From positions 45,631 to 109,630 of the forward strand of contig CALXAA010000003.1 of the NCBI GenBank assembly GCA_944386165.1: a DNA stretch of 64,000 nt, given 5' to 3'. Positions within the stretch are counted from its first letter, which is position 1; the number at the start of each line of letters is the position of its first letter. The position numbers were made by a program, and so were the translations under genes. The notes below the pieces were generated by a model. That model saw nothing but the letters and a program-made list of their open reading frames with translations. It was not told the origin of the DNA and made no database searches. This document shows, piece by piece, positions 17,649-26,386 of this stretch. The stretch comes from an uncultured Clostridia bacterium. GTDB lineage: Bacteria > Bacillota > Clostridia > TANB77 > CAG-508.

Positions 17649-17677
17649 TTTACAAACTTTAACTTTTTTTATATAAT
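17649..17677 (+). promoter_or_regulatory. Promoter of the DUF2207 gene
   Basis: Plus strand: -35 TTTACA, 17-bp spacer, -10 TATAAT, about 33 bp before the start codon at 17710, which has an AAGGGG ribosome site. Confidence 0.75.
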
Positions 17678-17709
17678 TCAATTAATATTTTATAAAGGGG
17701 ATTATTTAA

Positions 17710-19803
17710 ATGAAAAAGAATTCATCTATTATTATTTTTATTGTTTTTATGCTTATTTTTGCTTATTCTGAAGGTTTATTAGATTTTTTGGCAGAAATAA
17801 ATTGGAATCCTTTTGATTATGCTAGAATAACAGATGTAGATTATAAAGCCGTTTTAGTTGATGAACCAAATAGTGAGGGTAAAGTAGTTGTTACTGAAAG
17901 ATTAACTTTTGATATTCACGCTGCTTCAAAAAATAATCTTTTTTGGGAATTATGGCGTGATTTACCAGAAAGTTATATAGATGGTGTAAAAGTTGATTAT
18001 CAAGTAAATTCTGTAAAACAAATTCTTGATGACGGTTCAGAAATAGTTTATGAAGAAAGTCCAAGACTGTACTGGGAGGATTCAGATTATTTAGCTAGCA
18101 ATAAAAGATATGGACCAGGAAAATGGTTTCATAGCGAAGGTCCTTATAGTGAATCTGCAAGAAATTATGAATGTGTATTTTTCTATGTTGATGGTTTATA
18201 TCGCGAAAAAGTCACATTTGAAATTGAATATGAAATGCATAATGCAGCTTTACGTTATGGAGATTGTTCTGAATTATATTTATCTTTATATTCTGAAGAT
18301 TCTATAAAATATTTAGAAAGCTATAAGGCTCAAATACTAATTCCTAATAAAGATATGCCACAAGCTGGAAATTATAGTGCATATACATATGGTACAAATT
18401 CTAATAGATTTCCTTTTGAAGAATATGATAGTATAAATCCTGGTTATTATACATTTTCATTTGAACTAAATGAATCACAATTAAAATTTAGACCATATAA
18501 TGAATATATAGAATTTTCATTAATATCTTATGGTGAAGATAGCCATATATTTACAGATTATGCATCTAGAAATCGTTATTATGATGATGCCGTTTTAGAA
18601 GAACTTAACCAAGAACAAAAAGAATATGATGATACATATGCAAATTATAAAAATATTAAATTAATTGTATTATTAATTTCTATAGTTATTGCTTATTTAA
18701 TAATAAAATATACAATTAAAAGGAACAAAAAAATAAAAGAAGAACATATCTTTTATAACTCTACAATTCCAGAAGGATATTTTAGAGATATTCCAAGTAA
18801 TCTTGATACTGTTTTTGCTTCTACATTAGCCTTTTGTAAACATGGTACTCACAAAACAGATGCTGATGGATATTCTTCTATTATGCTAAGTTTAGTTAGA
18901 AAAGATTATATTGAACTTGCTAAAATAAATGATTTAAATGGTTGGACTACAAATAATGTAAAAATTATTATAAAATATAAGCCTCAACCTATTATGAGTG
19001 AACTTACTGAAAATAATACAATAGAACAGAAAAAATTAGAACCACTTACTCCAACAGAAGAACAGTATTTTAATTTAATTAATAGATATGCTCGTGATGG
19101 CGAACTTTCTATGAATAATTTTCAATCTAGAGTTTCTATTGATTATCAAAATACAAATTCTTTTGTTAAAAATATTAAAGATTCAATTGTTAATATTGGT
19201 ATATCTCAAGGATATTTCCAAAAAGCTGATTTCGAAGAGCCAAAAAAACAAATGAAATCATTAGCTACAAAATTTTTAATATTTGGTGTTTTACTTGTAA
19301 CTGTAGTTAATTTAATTTCATATCAAACATATTTAGATTTGGCTTATGGTTCATTCTTTATTGTAGGTATTACATTTTTAATTAGTTCAATTTACCTAAG
19401 AAAAAATGCAAATAAATATGTTTTACTTACACAATTGGGTGAAGATGAATATAATAAGTGGAGAGGATTATATAATTTCTTAAATAGTGAAACTCTTATG
19501 AAAGAACGTACAGTAATTGAACTACCTATTTGGGAACAATATTTAGTATATGCAACAGCTTTTGGTATTTCAGAAAAAGTAATTACTGCATTAAAAATTA
19601 GATGTCCTGATATGGAAATGAGCCCTATGCTAAGTAATCCTTATTATACTTCAAGAAGTTTTATTCATACTAGTCATTCTTTTAGAACAGCAACTCGTAG
19701 TGCATCACACATTGCTCATAGTGGTGGATTTAGCGGTCATGGTGGTTACCGGAGGCGGAGGCCGTGGTGGTGGCGGAGGCCGGAGGCGGTCACTAAAATA
19801 TAA
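17710..19803 (+). CDS. DUF2207 predicted membrane protein, tail frame disturbed
   Basis: 697 aa. N-terminal signal/anchor helix, then an extracellular beta-rich domain (FWELWRDLPESY near residue 80), a membrane helix near 320-335, a cytoplasmic region, two further helices near 515-560 and a C-terminal region. DUF2207 proteins normally end in a poly-Gly/Ser tail. Here the reading frame ends in GGHGGYRRRRPWWWRRPEAVTKI, while the +1 frame of the same G+C-rich tract reads VTGGGGRGGGGGRRRSLKYK and continues. A one-base change near 19740 is therefore likely. Function is unknown. One of few plus-strand genes, with its own promoter and terminator. Confidence 0.85.
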   Translation: MKKNSSIIIFIVFMLIFAYSEGLLDFLAEINWNPFDYARITDVDYKAVLVDEPNSEGKVVVTERLTFDIHAASKNNLFWELWRDLPESYIDGVKVDYQVNSVKQILDDGSEIVYEESPRLYWEDSDYLASNKRYGPGKWFHSEGPYSESARNYECVFFYVDGLYREKVTFEIEYEMHNAALRYGDCSELYLSLYSEDSIKYLESYKAQILIPNKDMPQAGNYSAYTYGTNSNRFPFEEYDSINPGYYTFSFELNESQLKFRPYNEYIEFSLISYGEDSHIFTDYASRNRYYDDAVLEELNQEQKEYDDTYANYKNIKLIVLLISIVIAYLIIKYTIKRNKKIKEEHIFYNSTIPEGYFRDIPSNLDTVFASTLAFCKHGTHKTDADGYSSIMLSLVRKDYIELAKINDLNGWTTNNVKIIIKYKPQPIMSELTENNTIEQKKLEPLTPTEEQYFNLINRYARDGELSMNNFQSRVSIDYQNTNSFVKNIKDSIVNIGISQGYFQKADFEEPKKQMKSLATKFLIFGVLLVTVVNLISYQTYLDLAYGSFFIVGITFLISSIYLRKNANKYVLLTQLGEDEYNKWRGLYNFLNSETLMKERTVIELPIWEQYLVYATAFGISEKVITALKIRCPDMEMSPMLSNPYYTSRSFIHTSHSFRTATRSASHIAHSGGFSGHGGYRRRRPWWWRRPEAVTKI

Positions 19804-19805
19804 AT

Positions 19806-19858
19806 ACAGTCTAAAGAATTTTCTATTAAGAGAAAAAATCTTTAGACTGTGTTTTTTT
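19806..19858 (+). terminator. Terminator of the DUF2207 gene
   Basis: Hairpin with arms ACAGTCTAAAGA (19806-19817) and TCTTTAGACTGT (19839-19850), followed by GTTTTTTT. Its right arm overlaps the last codons of the convergent homospermidine synthase gene. Confidence 0.85.
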
Positions 19859-21259
19859 ATCTTCTATATTAATTGTTTTATAAATTGTTTTTGAAATATA
19901 TTTTTCAGCTGTTTTTATAATATCTTTATAATCTTTTATATCATCAGGAAAATATATTCCTCCTTTATCTTTGTTTTTTATCATCCAGCATACTGCTGAA
20001 AGTGCTGACATTGCAACAGGTGTAATTGTTGGTGTTTGCCAATAAGAATCTTTTTTGCTTTTGTACAAAAAAGATGTTTCTATTCTATTTCCTACCCATA
20101 CAGGTTTAAAATTATCTCCAATAATAAGAATACCCACATATTCTGTTCCTTTTGATATTTTTTCTTTATAAACAATTTCTGAATTTTTAGGATATTTATA
20201 TCCTCTAACTATTGTTTCTCCGTTTTGGTTTTCACAGTCTTGTGGTTTATTAGGATCTGGATTTGGATAATCATTTACTTTAGCATGTTCGAAATATCTT
20301 CTTGCATATTCACAAGGAGAATATATAAACATAACTGTTGGACGATATATGAGCTTTCCATCATTTTTTAATTCTAAGTTTTTGGCTATTGTAATTGTTT
20401 CTTCATGTGGAACTAGATATCCTTCAAATTCTCCATTAGGATAATATGTATGACATTTATTATTTACTGCTAATGTTTTTAGTTCTATAAATCCATTTTC
20501 ATAATCTATTAATTTACAGTCATTTTGAAAATCAATTTTCTCATGTGTTCCTATATTTATTGTTGATTCACTTAGCATTTCAAAAAAGAATGAATCTACA
20601 CACCAAGTATTAAATAATTTTTCATCATTAAATTCTTCATTAATTTCTTGTAAATCTATATCATTTACATGTATCATCTTTATTCCTAATTTATATCCCG
20701 CTTCATTGAATTTATTGTTTTTTATTAGTTCTTTAAGTTGTTTGTCTTTTTTAAATTGAGTATTTGCTATATATTCAATTCCAGCTTTTACAAAGTGAGA
20801 TACAAGTCCAGGATTGTTTCCATGTTGTAGAACAATTGGATGTTTAATAATATTTTTGTATTCTTCTTTTAACTTATTTTTTTTGAGATTTTCATTTAAA
20901 ATACTATACCAGTTTTCTGGCCAATCTGCTTCTCCAGTATTTATATACATTATATTTTTTTCTGCACACCATTTGCATATATCTTTTGTTCCTACTGTAT
21001 CTGCAAAATCTATAAGCAAATCTCCATCACTTAAATATTTTTCAAAAATCTCTTTAAAATTTTCTTTTGTTACTTCTGCTTCAATAAAATTTGCTACTAT
21101 TCCTCCTAAATTTATGTACGCATTAAACTCACTTTTATCCATTGTAATAACAAAATAATTATTTTCATTAAATTTGATTTCTTTAGAAACTTTTTCAAAA
21201 AAACTTTTTCCTACTGCTCCAAAACCAAATTGTACTATTTTACCATCAAATTGTATCAT
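19826..21259 (-). CDS. hss: Homospermidine synthase
   Basis: 477 aa, the usual length for bacterial homospermidine synthase, which makes homospermidine from putrescine in an NAD-dependent reaction. The protein begins with a Rossmann motif VQFGFGAVGKSFFEK (GxGxxG type). It carries the family blocks DLLIDFADTVGT, YINTGEADWPENWYS, QHGNNPGLVSHFVKAGIEYI and CEYARRYFEHAKVNDYPNPD. It is the last gene of a tight operon: its start is 1 bp past the stop of the 222-aa gene. The neighbouring ATP-grasp ligase suggests the polyamine is further conjugated (inference). Confidence 0.9.
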   Translation of the reverse strand: MIQFDGKIVQFGFGAVGKSFFEKVSKEIKFNENNYFVITMDKSEFNAYINLGGIVANFIEAEVTKENFKEIFEKYLSDGDLLIDFADTVGTKDICKWCAEKNIMYINTGEADWPENWYSILNENLKKNKLKEEYKNIIKHPIVLQHGNNPGLVSHFVKAGIEYIANTQFKKDKQLKELIKNNKFNEAGYKLGIKMIHVNDIDLQEINEEFNDEKLFNTWCVDSFFFEMLSESTINIGTHEKIDFQNDCKLIDYENGFIELKTLAVNNKCHTYYPNGEFEGYLVPHEETITIAKNLELKNDGKLIYRPTVMFIYSPCEYARRYFEHAKVNDYPNPDPNKPQDCENQNGETIVRGYKYPKNSEIVYKEKISKGTEYVGILIIGDNFKPVWVGNRIETSFLYKSKKDSYWQTPTITPVAMSALSAVCWMIKNKDKGGIYFPDDIKDYKDIIKTAEKYISKTIYKTINIEDKKTQSKDFFS

Positions 21260-21260
21260 A

Positions 21261-21929
21261 TTAAATATCGTCCCTTTCCTCTTTTGCTGTATAATGAGGT
21301 TTTTTTAAGATTACTTTTTGAGTATTTTCGTATCCATTTGTTAAATATATACTTATTCCTTTTTGCTGAAATGAATATAAAATTTTTTGCAAATCTGTTT
21401 GTATTGACTCTCCTCTAATTATTATTTTATTTATACCATTTTTTAAAAAGTATTCTGCAGATGGAAGGTCTTGAGCATATATATCCCAACTATTATCAAA
21501 TACAGATTGATTCATTTTATATCTATTCATTCGATTACTGTCTAATAAAAATGCAGGTGGTGCATTTTTGTCTATTTGCATTTTTTGAACTTCTAAAGCT
21601 CCTTTTATTAATCCAATTTTTATAGACTTGTTGTCTACTGTTGCCATTGCTCCATCTTGCTGATCTGTACCATTATAAATAGGTATTGGTCTAAATCCTA
21701 ATTTTGCTAAACCTAATCCCTCTTTTATACTATTATTTTCTGGAAGATCAATTATTATGGCTGTTTCTGTAGTTGGTTTTTGTATATAGTTTATTTGAGG
21801 AATAGTAAAATTTTCAACTTCATATATTTTTAAATTTTCATTTATACCCACAAATGGAACAGGTCTTACCCAATCTACCCATTTTGCTCCTATTGGAGCC
21901 CATATCTTATAAAAATCTTTACCTGTCAT
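21261..21929 (-). CDS. Conserved hypothetical protein in polyamine operon
   Basis: 222 aa, not recognised. No signal peptide or obvious membrane helix. Features visible: an N-terminal Trp-rich patch (YKIWAPIGAKWVDWVRPVPF), a central TAIIIDLPENNSIKEGLGLA resembling a nucleotide-binding strand-loop-helix, and DSNRMNRYKMNQSVFDNSWD. It overlaps the end of the ATP-grasp gene by 11 bases and ends 1 base before homospermidine synthase starts, so it is translationally coupled to both. This implies a function in the same polyamine-related pathway. Confidence 0.8.
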   Translation of the reverse strand: MTGKDFYKIWAPIGAKWVDWVRPVPFVGINENLKIYEVENFTIPQINYIQKPTTETAIIIDLPENNSIKEGLGLAKLGFRPIPIYNGTDQQDGAMATVDNKSIKIGLIKGALEVQKMQIDKNAPPAFLLDSNRMNRYKMNQSVFDNSWDIYAQDLPSAEYFLKNGINKIIIRGESIQTDLQKILYSFQQKGISIYLTNGYENTQKVILKKPHYTAKEERDDI

Positions 21930-23139
21930 TTTCTTCTCCTTCTATTAAAACTGGTATATCTGCTGAAAACGAATCTATTCTAGGTAATTTGCTAATTCTT
22001 GCATAATATCCTGCATGTTTTCCTTCTACACTGTATGAACCTAAACATAAATGAAAACTTTGTCCTTCATCTGTTATTAATGGTTTACTGTTAAACTTTT
22101 TTTGTGCTATATATTGTTTTGGATGTTTTTTTACATCTGCTAAAATCTTTTCATATTCATCATCTTTACATGCTTCTTTTATTGATATCTTTTCTCCAAC
22201 TCTGCCACATGCTGGTTTAAAAATATATCCTTCTTTATTTTTTACTTCATTTACCTCTATTGTTTCTGGAAGTAATTTTTTCCAAGTTGAAAATGTTATT
22301 CCTTGTTTTTCAAGCCTATTCCAGACAAATGGAAATCTCTTTGTTTGGGCAAATATTGCTATAGGATGATTACAAGATGGTGTAATTGTATCAAAATATC
22401 CTTGCCAATGTTTTGGTTTTATTTCTATTAACCATTCTAAAGGTGTAAATCTAAAAATTGCATCAACTTCTCCTTCATTTCCATCTAATATACTAATTGC
22501 TTTATTATTTTTAAATCTTAGATGGTCTCCAGCCCCATATATAATATTAAATCCTAAACTTTTTAATTTGTCTCCTAAAAATTGCATAACTTGTCTATCA
22601 TCACTAAATGATGTGCAATGTACAAGCATAATTGTTCCTTTTGGCTTAACTTTTTTTGCTATTGCTTGAACTAAAATGTCTCCAAAGTTTTTATACCAAT
22701 ATTGAGGAGATTTTAATACATTTATAGCAAATTGTGGCATAATAGAAGCTTCTGCAAATCCTCCTGGTACATCACTATTAACTTCACTTAATGCCCACTT
22801 ATTTTCTATTGTTGGATGAAAATCATATCTCATAAGACGAATATGTTTTTCTGGTTGATAATTTTTCATTTTTGCTAATTCTTTATTTATTTTGTGTGGC
22901 AGTGCTAATGGTTTTGCAAGTTTTAAATTTTTATTTAACATTTCTTCTGCTTGTCTTGTTTCTCTGTCTAATTGTTCTGTTAATTTTTCTAGTTCTTTAT
23001 GTTCTTTGTTTGTTATAACTAGTACATGTTTTGCTATTGTATTATTATCAAAAAATTGCGGATCCCATTTATATGCATTAAACATTAGGTTAAGTCTATA
23101 TTCTTCATATTTGTCTTTGGGTATAGAAACTAATTTCAT
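21919..23139 (-). CDS. Glutathionylspermidine synthase-like ATP-grasp ligase
   Basis: 406 aa. It matches the ATP-grasp amide synthetase domain of glutathionylspermidine synthase (GspS/YgiC/YjfC group). The motifs are RYDFHPTIENKWALSEVNSD near residue 105, VPGGFAEAS just after, and the ATP/Mg region FKPACGRVGEKISI near 305. It lacks the amidase domain of E. coli GspS, as in the stand-alone YgiC class. The predicted reaction is ATP-dependent amide bond formation between a carboxylate and an amine. The neighbouring homospermidine synthase points to a polyamine as the amine donor. It is the first gene of the three-gene operon. Confidence 0.85.
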   Translation of the reverse strand: MKLVSIPKDKYEEYRLNLMFNAYKWDPQFFDNNTIAKHVLVITNKEHKELEKLTEQLDRETRQAEEMLNKNLKLAKPLALPHKINKELAKMKNYQPEKHIRLMRYDFHPTIENKWALSEVNSDVPGGFAEASIMPQFAINVLKSPQYWYKNFGDILVQAIAKKVKPKGTIMLVHCTSFSDDRQVMQFLGDKLKSLGFNIIYGAGDHLRFKNNKAISILDGNEGEVDAIFRFTPLEWLIEIKPKHWQGYFDTITPSCNHPIAIFAQTKRFPFVWNRLEKQGITFSTWKKLLPETIEVNEVKNKEGYIFKPACGRVGEKISIKEACKDDEYEKILADVKKHPKQYIAQKKFNSKPLITDEGQSFHLCLGSYSVEGKHAGYYARISKLPRIDSFSADIPVLIEGEENDR

Positions 23140-23158
23140 AAAATTCCTCTTTCAATTT

Positions 23159-24277
23159 TTAATGTATAGATAATATTCCTAAATCTGATACAAGATTTGA
23201 TGTATTATATAAAAATAATATTTCTGTAATATTGTTTTGTGTAGCATATTCTGTTAATGATGCTTTATAATATCTTGGGTCTATAAAATGTATTTCTTCA
23301 AAGTTTTGACATAGAAATTGTGCCATTATGTGTGCATATGAGTCTTTAATTACAAGTAATTTTTTTCCATTTTCTACATTTGTTTTTATTACAACTTTTG
23401 CATTATTTCCATTTAAGAAATATGAATATTTATCTTTTTTTTCTAAATATTCTGAGTTAAAAATGCTTTGTGTTGTTTCATTGTCATATTCTGCACTTTT
23501 TATATTTGAATTTTTTTCATTTATATAAACTTCAATTTTGTCTTTTTCTTGATTTGGTACTTGTGCTTTGGAGTCAAATGTTCCTAAAAAACTATCAGAA
23601 ACCGTTTTTACTTCAAAATTGCTTAAATCTTCTGCTTCTAAATTTGCTGCTTCACATAACTTTGTATATGTTAAATAAGTTCCTAGGCTTGTCATATGAT
23701 GGTCTGTTTTAAAATATATATATTTATCTTTGTTTTCCATTAATATATCTGTTACATTAATTGTTTTTATTTTGCCATCTAATTTGCTATAAAAATTATT
23801 TATTATATCATTTTGATTATATGTTGTTACATTGTCTGGCAATTTGTCTTGATTTATATATATCGAATTTGGTATCAACATAAAGTATGTTGGTAATTCT
23901 GTATTGCTTATAAATTGATTAATTGTGTTTGCAACCTTTTCTAAATGTTCTTTTTCATTTTCTTTGTATTCAAATTTTTCAAATAAATATCCATCTTTTC
24001 CTATATATACTCCATTGTTCTCATCTTTACCAAGTAATATCTCTGATTCTGATTTTATTTTTATCCATGCATTTCTAAATATAAAATGGTCATTTATATA
24101 AGTGTCTAGTTCTTCTTGATAAGTTCCATTAAATAGCTTTTCCAAAGTAAAAGTTGGTAGCTTTGCTAAATATCTATTTTCTTGTTCTGAAAATGCATCA
24201 CTTTTTACTATAAAATTTAGTACTATTAATGTTATCCATACAAACATGAACACAATAAAAAATATCTTATTTTTCAT
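23159..24277 (-). CDS. DHHW/AlgJ-like SGNH-type O-acetylation protein
   Basis: 372 aa. An N-terminal signal-anchor helix (about residues 5-22) is followed by SEQENRYLAKLPTF and a domain with TDHHMTSLGTYLTY near residue 190. This is the Asp-His-His block of DHHW/AlgJ proteins, which transfer acyl groups to extracytoplasmic polysaccharide. A conserved KDSYAH motif near 315 is likely the serine block. It lies 16 bp downstream of an MBOAT gene, the classical partner (AlgI-AlgJ type), although that gene carries a frameshift here. The target polymer is unknown. Confidence 0.85.
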   Translation of the reverse strand: MKNKIFFIVFMFVWITLIVLNFIVKSDAFSEQENRYLAKLPTFTLEKLFNGTYQEELDTYINDHFIFRNAWIKIKSESEILLGKDENNGVYIGKDGYLFEKFEYKENEKEHLEKVANTINQFISNTELPTYFMLIPNSIYINQDKLPDNVTTYNQNDIINNFYSKLDGKIKTINVTDILMENKDKYIYFKTDHHMTSLGTYLTYTKLCEAANLEAEDLSNFEVKTVSDSFLGTFDSKAQVPNQEKDKIEVYINEKNSNIKSAEYDNETTQSIFNSEYLEKKDKYSYFLNGNNAKVVIKTNVENGKKLLVIKDSYAHIMAQFLCQNFEEIHFIDPRYYKASLTEYATQNNITEILFLYNTSNLVSDLGILSIH

Positions 24278-24293
24278 ATTTTATATTCCTCCT

Positions 24294-25701
24294 TTAAAAT
24301 CTGAAATATAAAAATGGATTATATGAGTCACTTACTAAGCTTGCTGTACTTAGAACTAATATTCCTATATATATTCCTGTAATTAATATACTTCTTAAAT
24401 TTGTTTGCTTTGATTCTAGTTTTTTAAATAATTTTGATATTATTGGTGTTGATAATATTATACCTATAACTATTATAATAAAGTAATTTTTTAAATAATA
24501 TAATCCTTCTGAATTTACTAAGCTAGTTCCATTTAAATGGAACATTGTTAATATATAGTCTTTTACTTTTGATAAGTCTTCAAATGCAAATATTACCCAA
24601 CTTACTAAAACTAGAAATACTGCATAAATATGGTCTAGAATTTTTGGCAATTTTTCTAGTACTTTTAATAATACTAATTTTTCTATTATTAAAATTATAC
24701 CAAAAAATAATCCCCATAAAATAAAGTTCCATGAAGCTCCATGCCATGCTCCTGTAAGAAACCATACTATTAATATATTTCTAATTTGTTTTGGAAATCC
24801 TTTTCTGTTTCCTCCAAGTGGAATATATATATAATCTCTAAACCAACTGCCTAATGTCATGTGCCATCTACGCCAAAATTCAGTAATACTTTTTGATATA
24901 TATGGATAATTAAAGTTTTCGTCAAAGTCCATACCAAATATGTTTGCAAGTCCTATTGCCATATCTGAATATCCACTAAAATCAAAATATATTTGTAGTG
25001 CAAATGCAATTATTCCTACCCATGAAAGTAACATTGACATTTCTGTGAATCCGTCCAGTTTCAATCATGTGCCATAAAACTCCAACATTGTTTGCAATTA
25101 GGACTTTTTTTCCTAATCCTATTATAAATCTTCTCATTCCTTTTGAGAAATTGTCTATACTAATTTTTTTAGTTTCTAGTTCTTCATCAACAGTTTCATA
25201 TCTTACTATTGGTCCTGCTATTATTTGTGGGAATAATGTTGTATATGTTAAGTAATTATAAAAACTTTTTTCGCATTTTACTGTTCCTCTATATACATCT
25301 ATTATATATGACAATGATTGGAATGTATTAAATGAAACTCCTATTGGTAATGGAATATTTAAAAGTGGAATTTGAATATGTAATAATGAATTTATGTTTG
25401 ATATGATAAAGTCTGAGTATTTGAAGAAAAATAGGATTAATAAATTTATTCCTACATCAATTGCTAGATATATTTTTTGCTTTTTTCTATTTCCTTCATT
25501 TTTATCAATTCCTTTTCCACAAAAGAAGTCCATTACTGCTAATATTAGCATTATAAATATATATTTTATTTCTCCCCATGCAAAGAAAAATAGACTAGCT
25601 AATATCATTACTGCATTTTTGAACTTTTTGGGTACAGCAAAATATATTAATAACATTATTGGGAAAAAAATATATAAAAAAACAATACTACTAAATACCA
25701 T
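24294..25701 (-). pseudogene. MBOAT O-acyltransferase (AlgI/DltB-like), frameshifted
   Basis: Two overlapping frames encode one AlgI-type membrane acyltransferase. The first 215 residues (from 25701, MVFSSIVFLYIFFPIMLLIY) reach LWHMIETG, and a second frame continues KLDGFTEMSMLLSWVG from about 25064 to a stop at 24294. The second half holds FDFSGYSDMAIG, the FWRRWHMTLG block and the presumed catalytic His in LTGAWHGASWNF. Skipping one base near 25055-25065 restores a ~470-residue protein of normal length. It is followed by the DHHW partner gene. Either a real null mutation or a single-base assembly error. Confidence 0.85.
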
Positions 25702-25728
25702 TATTTTTTCTCCTCTGTTTTATAAATA

Positions 25729-25772
25729 TAGATATAGTCTCTAAATCTATCTATTTAGAGACTATATCTTTT
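25729..25772 (-). terminator. Terminator hairpin after the DUF4358 gene
   Basis: Perfect 14-bp arms GATATAGTCTCTAA and TTAGAGACTATATC around a short loop, with flanking T runs, between the DUF4358 gene and the MBOAT gene. It would separate the two transcripts or act both ways. Confidence 0.8.
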
Positions 25773-25806
25773 GTTGTATAGAACAAATAGCTTTACTTTG
25801 ATATTA

Positions 25807-26286
25807 TTATTTTGTAATTTCTTGTTCTAATGTTTCAGCATTTTCTGCAATAATTAAATAAACTGTATTTCCAACTATACCTGTTTTTCTGTTTTTTACT
25901 AATTCATATTGTTCTGGCAAATATGTGCTCCATTGCTCTTCATATTTTGTAGCATATTGATCTAGTTCTGATTTTACTGTTTCTACTGTTCCTTCTTTTG
26001 CTTGGATTAATAAGTACATAGATGCTTGTACATTCATCATTGGCATTTTTCCAATTACATTTTCTACATTTTCTGTATTAATTCCATATACTGAACTTAA
26101 TAAATCTATTGTTATATCCATAGTTGATAGTTCATTAAAAGGTGCTGAATTTGATAATGTTTGTGATGCAGTATTTAAATCTAATGATTTTTCTTTTTGA
26201 TTACCATTTAATATAAAATATGCACCAACAACAACTACTACAATAATTACAATTGCTAAAATTACACTTAAAACATTTTTCTTCAT
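25807..26286 (-). CDS. DUF4358-like membrane-anchored protein
   Basis: 159 aa. An N-terminal helix (about residues 6-28, VILAIVIIVVVVVGAYFI) anchors an extracytoplasmic domain of ~130 residues. That domain contains YGINTENVENVIGKMPMMNVQASMYLLIQAKEG and the family-like VKSELDQYATKYEEQWSTYLPEQYELVKN. DUF4358 proteins are often found next to MBOAT/DHHW polysaccharide O-acetylation genes in clostridia, and that is the context here. Function unknown. The SD AGGAGG precedes the start. Confidence 0.75.
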   Translation of the reverse strand: MKKNVLSVILAIVIIVVVVVGAYFILNGNQKEKSLDLNTASQTLSNSAPFNELSTMDITIDLLSSVYGINTENVENVIGKMPMMNVQASMYLLIQAKEGTVETVKSELDQYATKYEEQWSTYLPEQYELVKNRKTGIVGNTVYLIIAENAETLEQEITK

Positions 26287-26386
26287 TTTTTTCCTCCTTT
26301 TATTTATTTTTTTAACACAATTACTTTACCATATAATATACAAAATTTCAATAATTTTTGTATTAATTTTTTATTAATCTTTTCAT

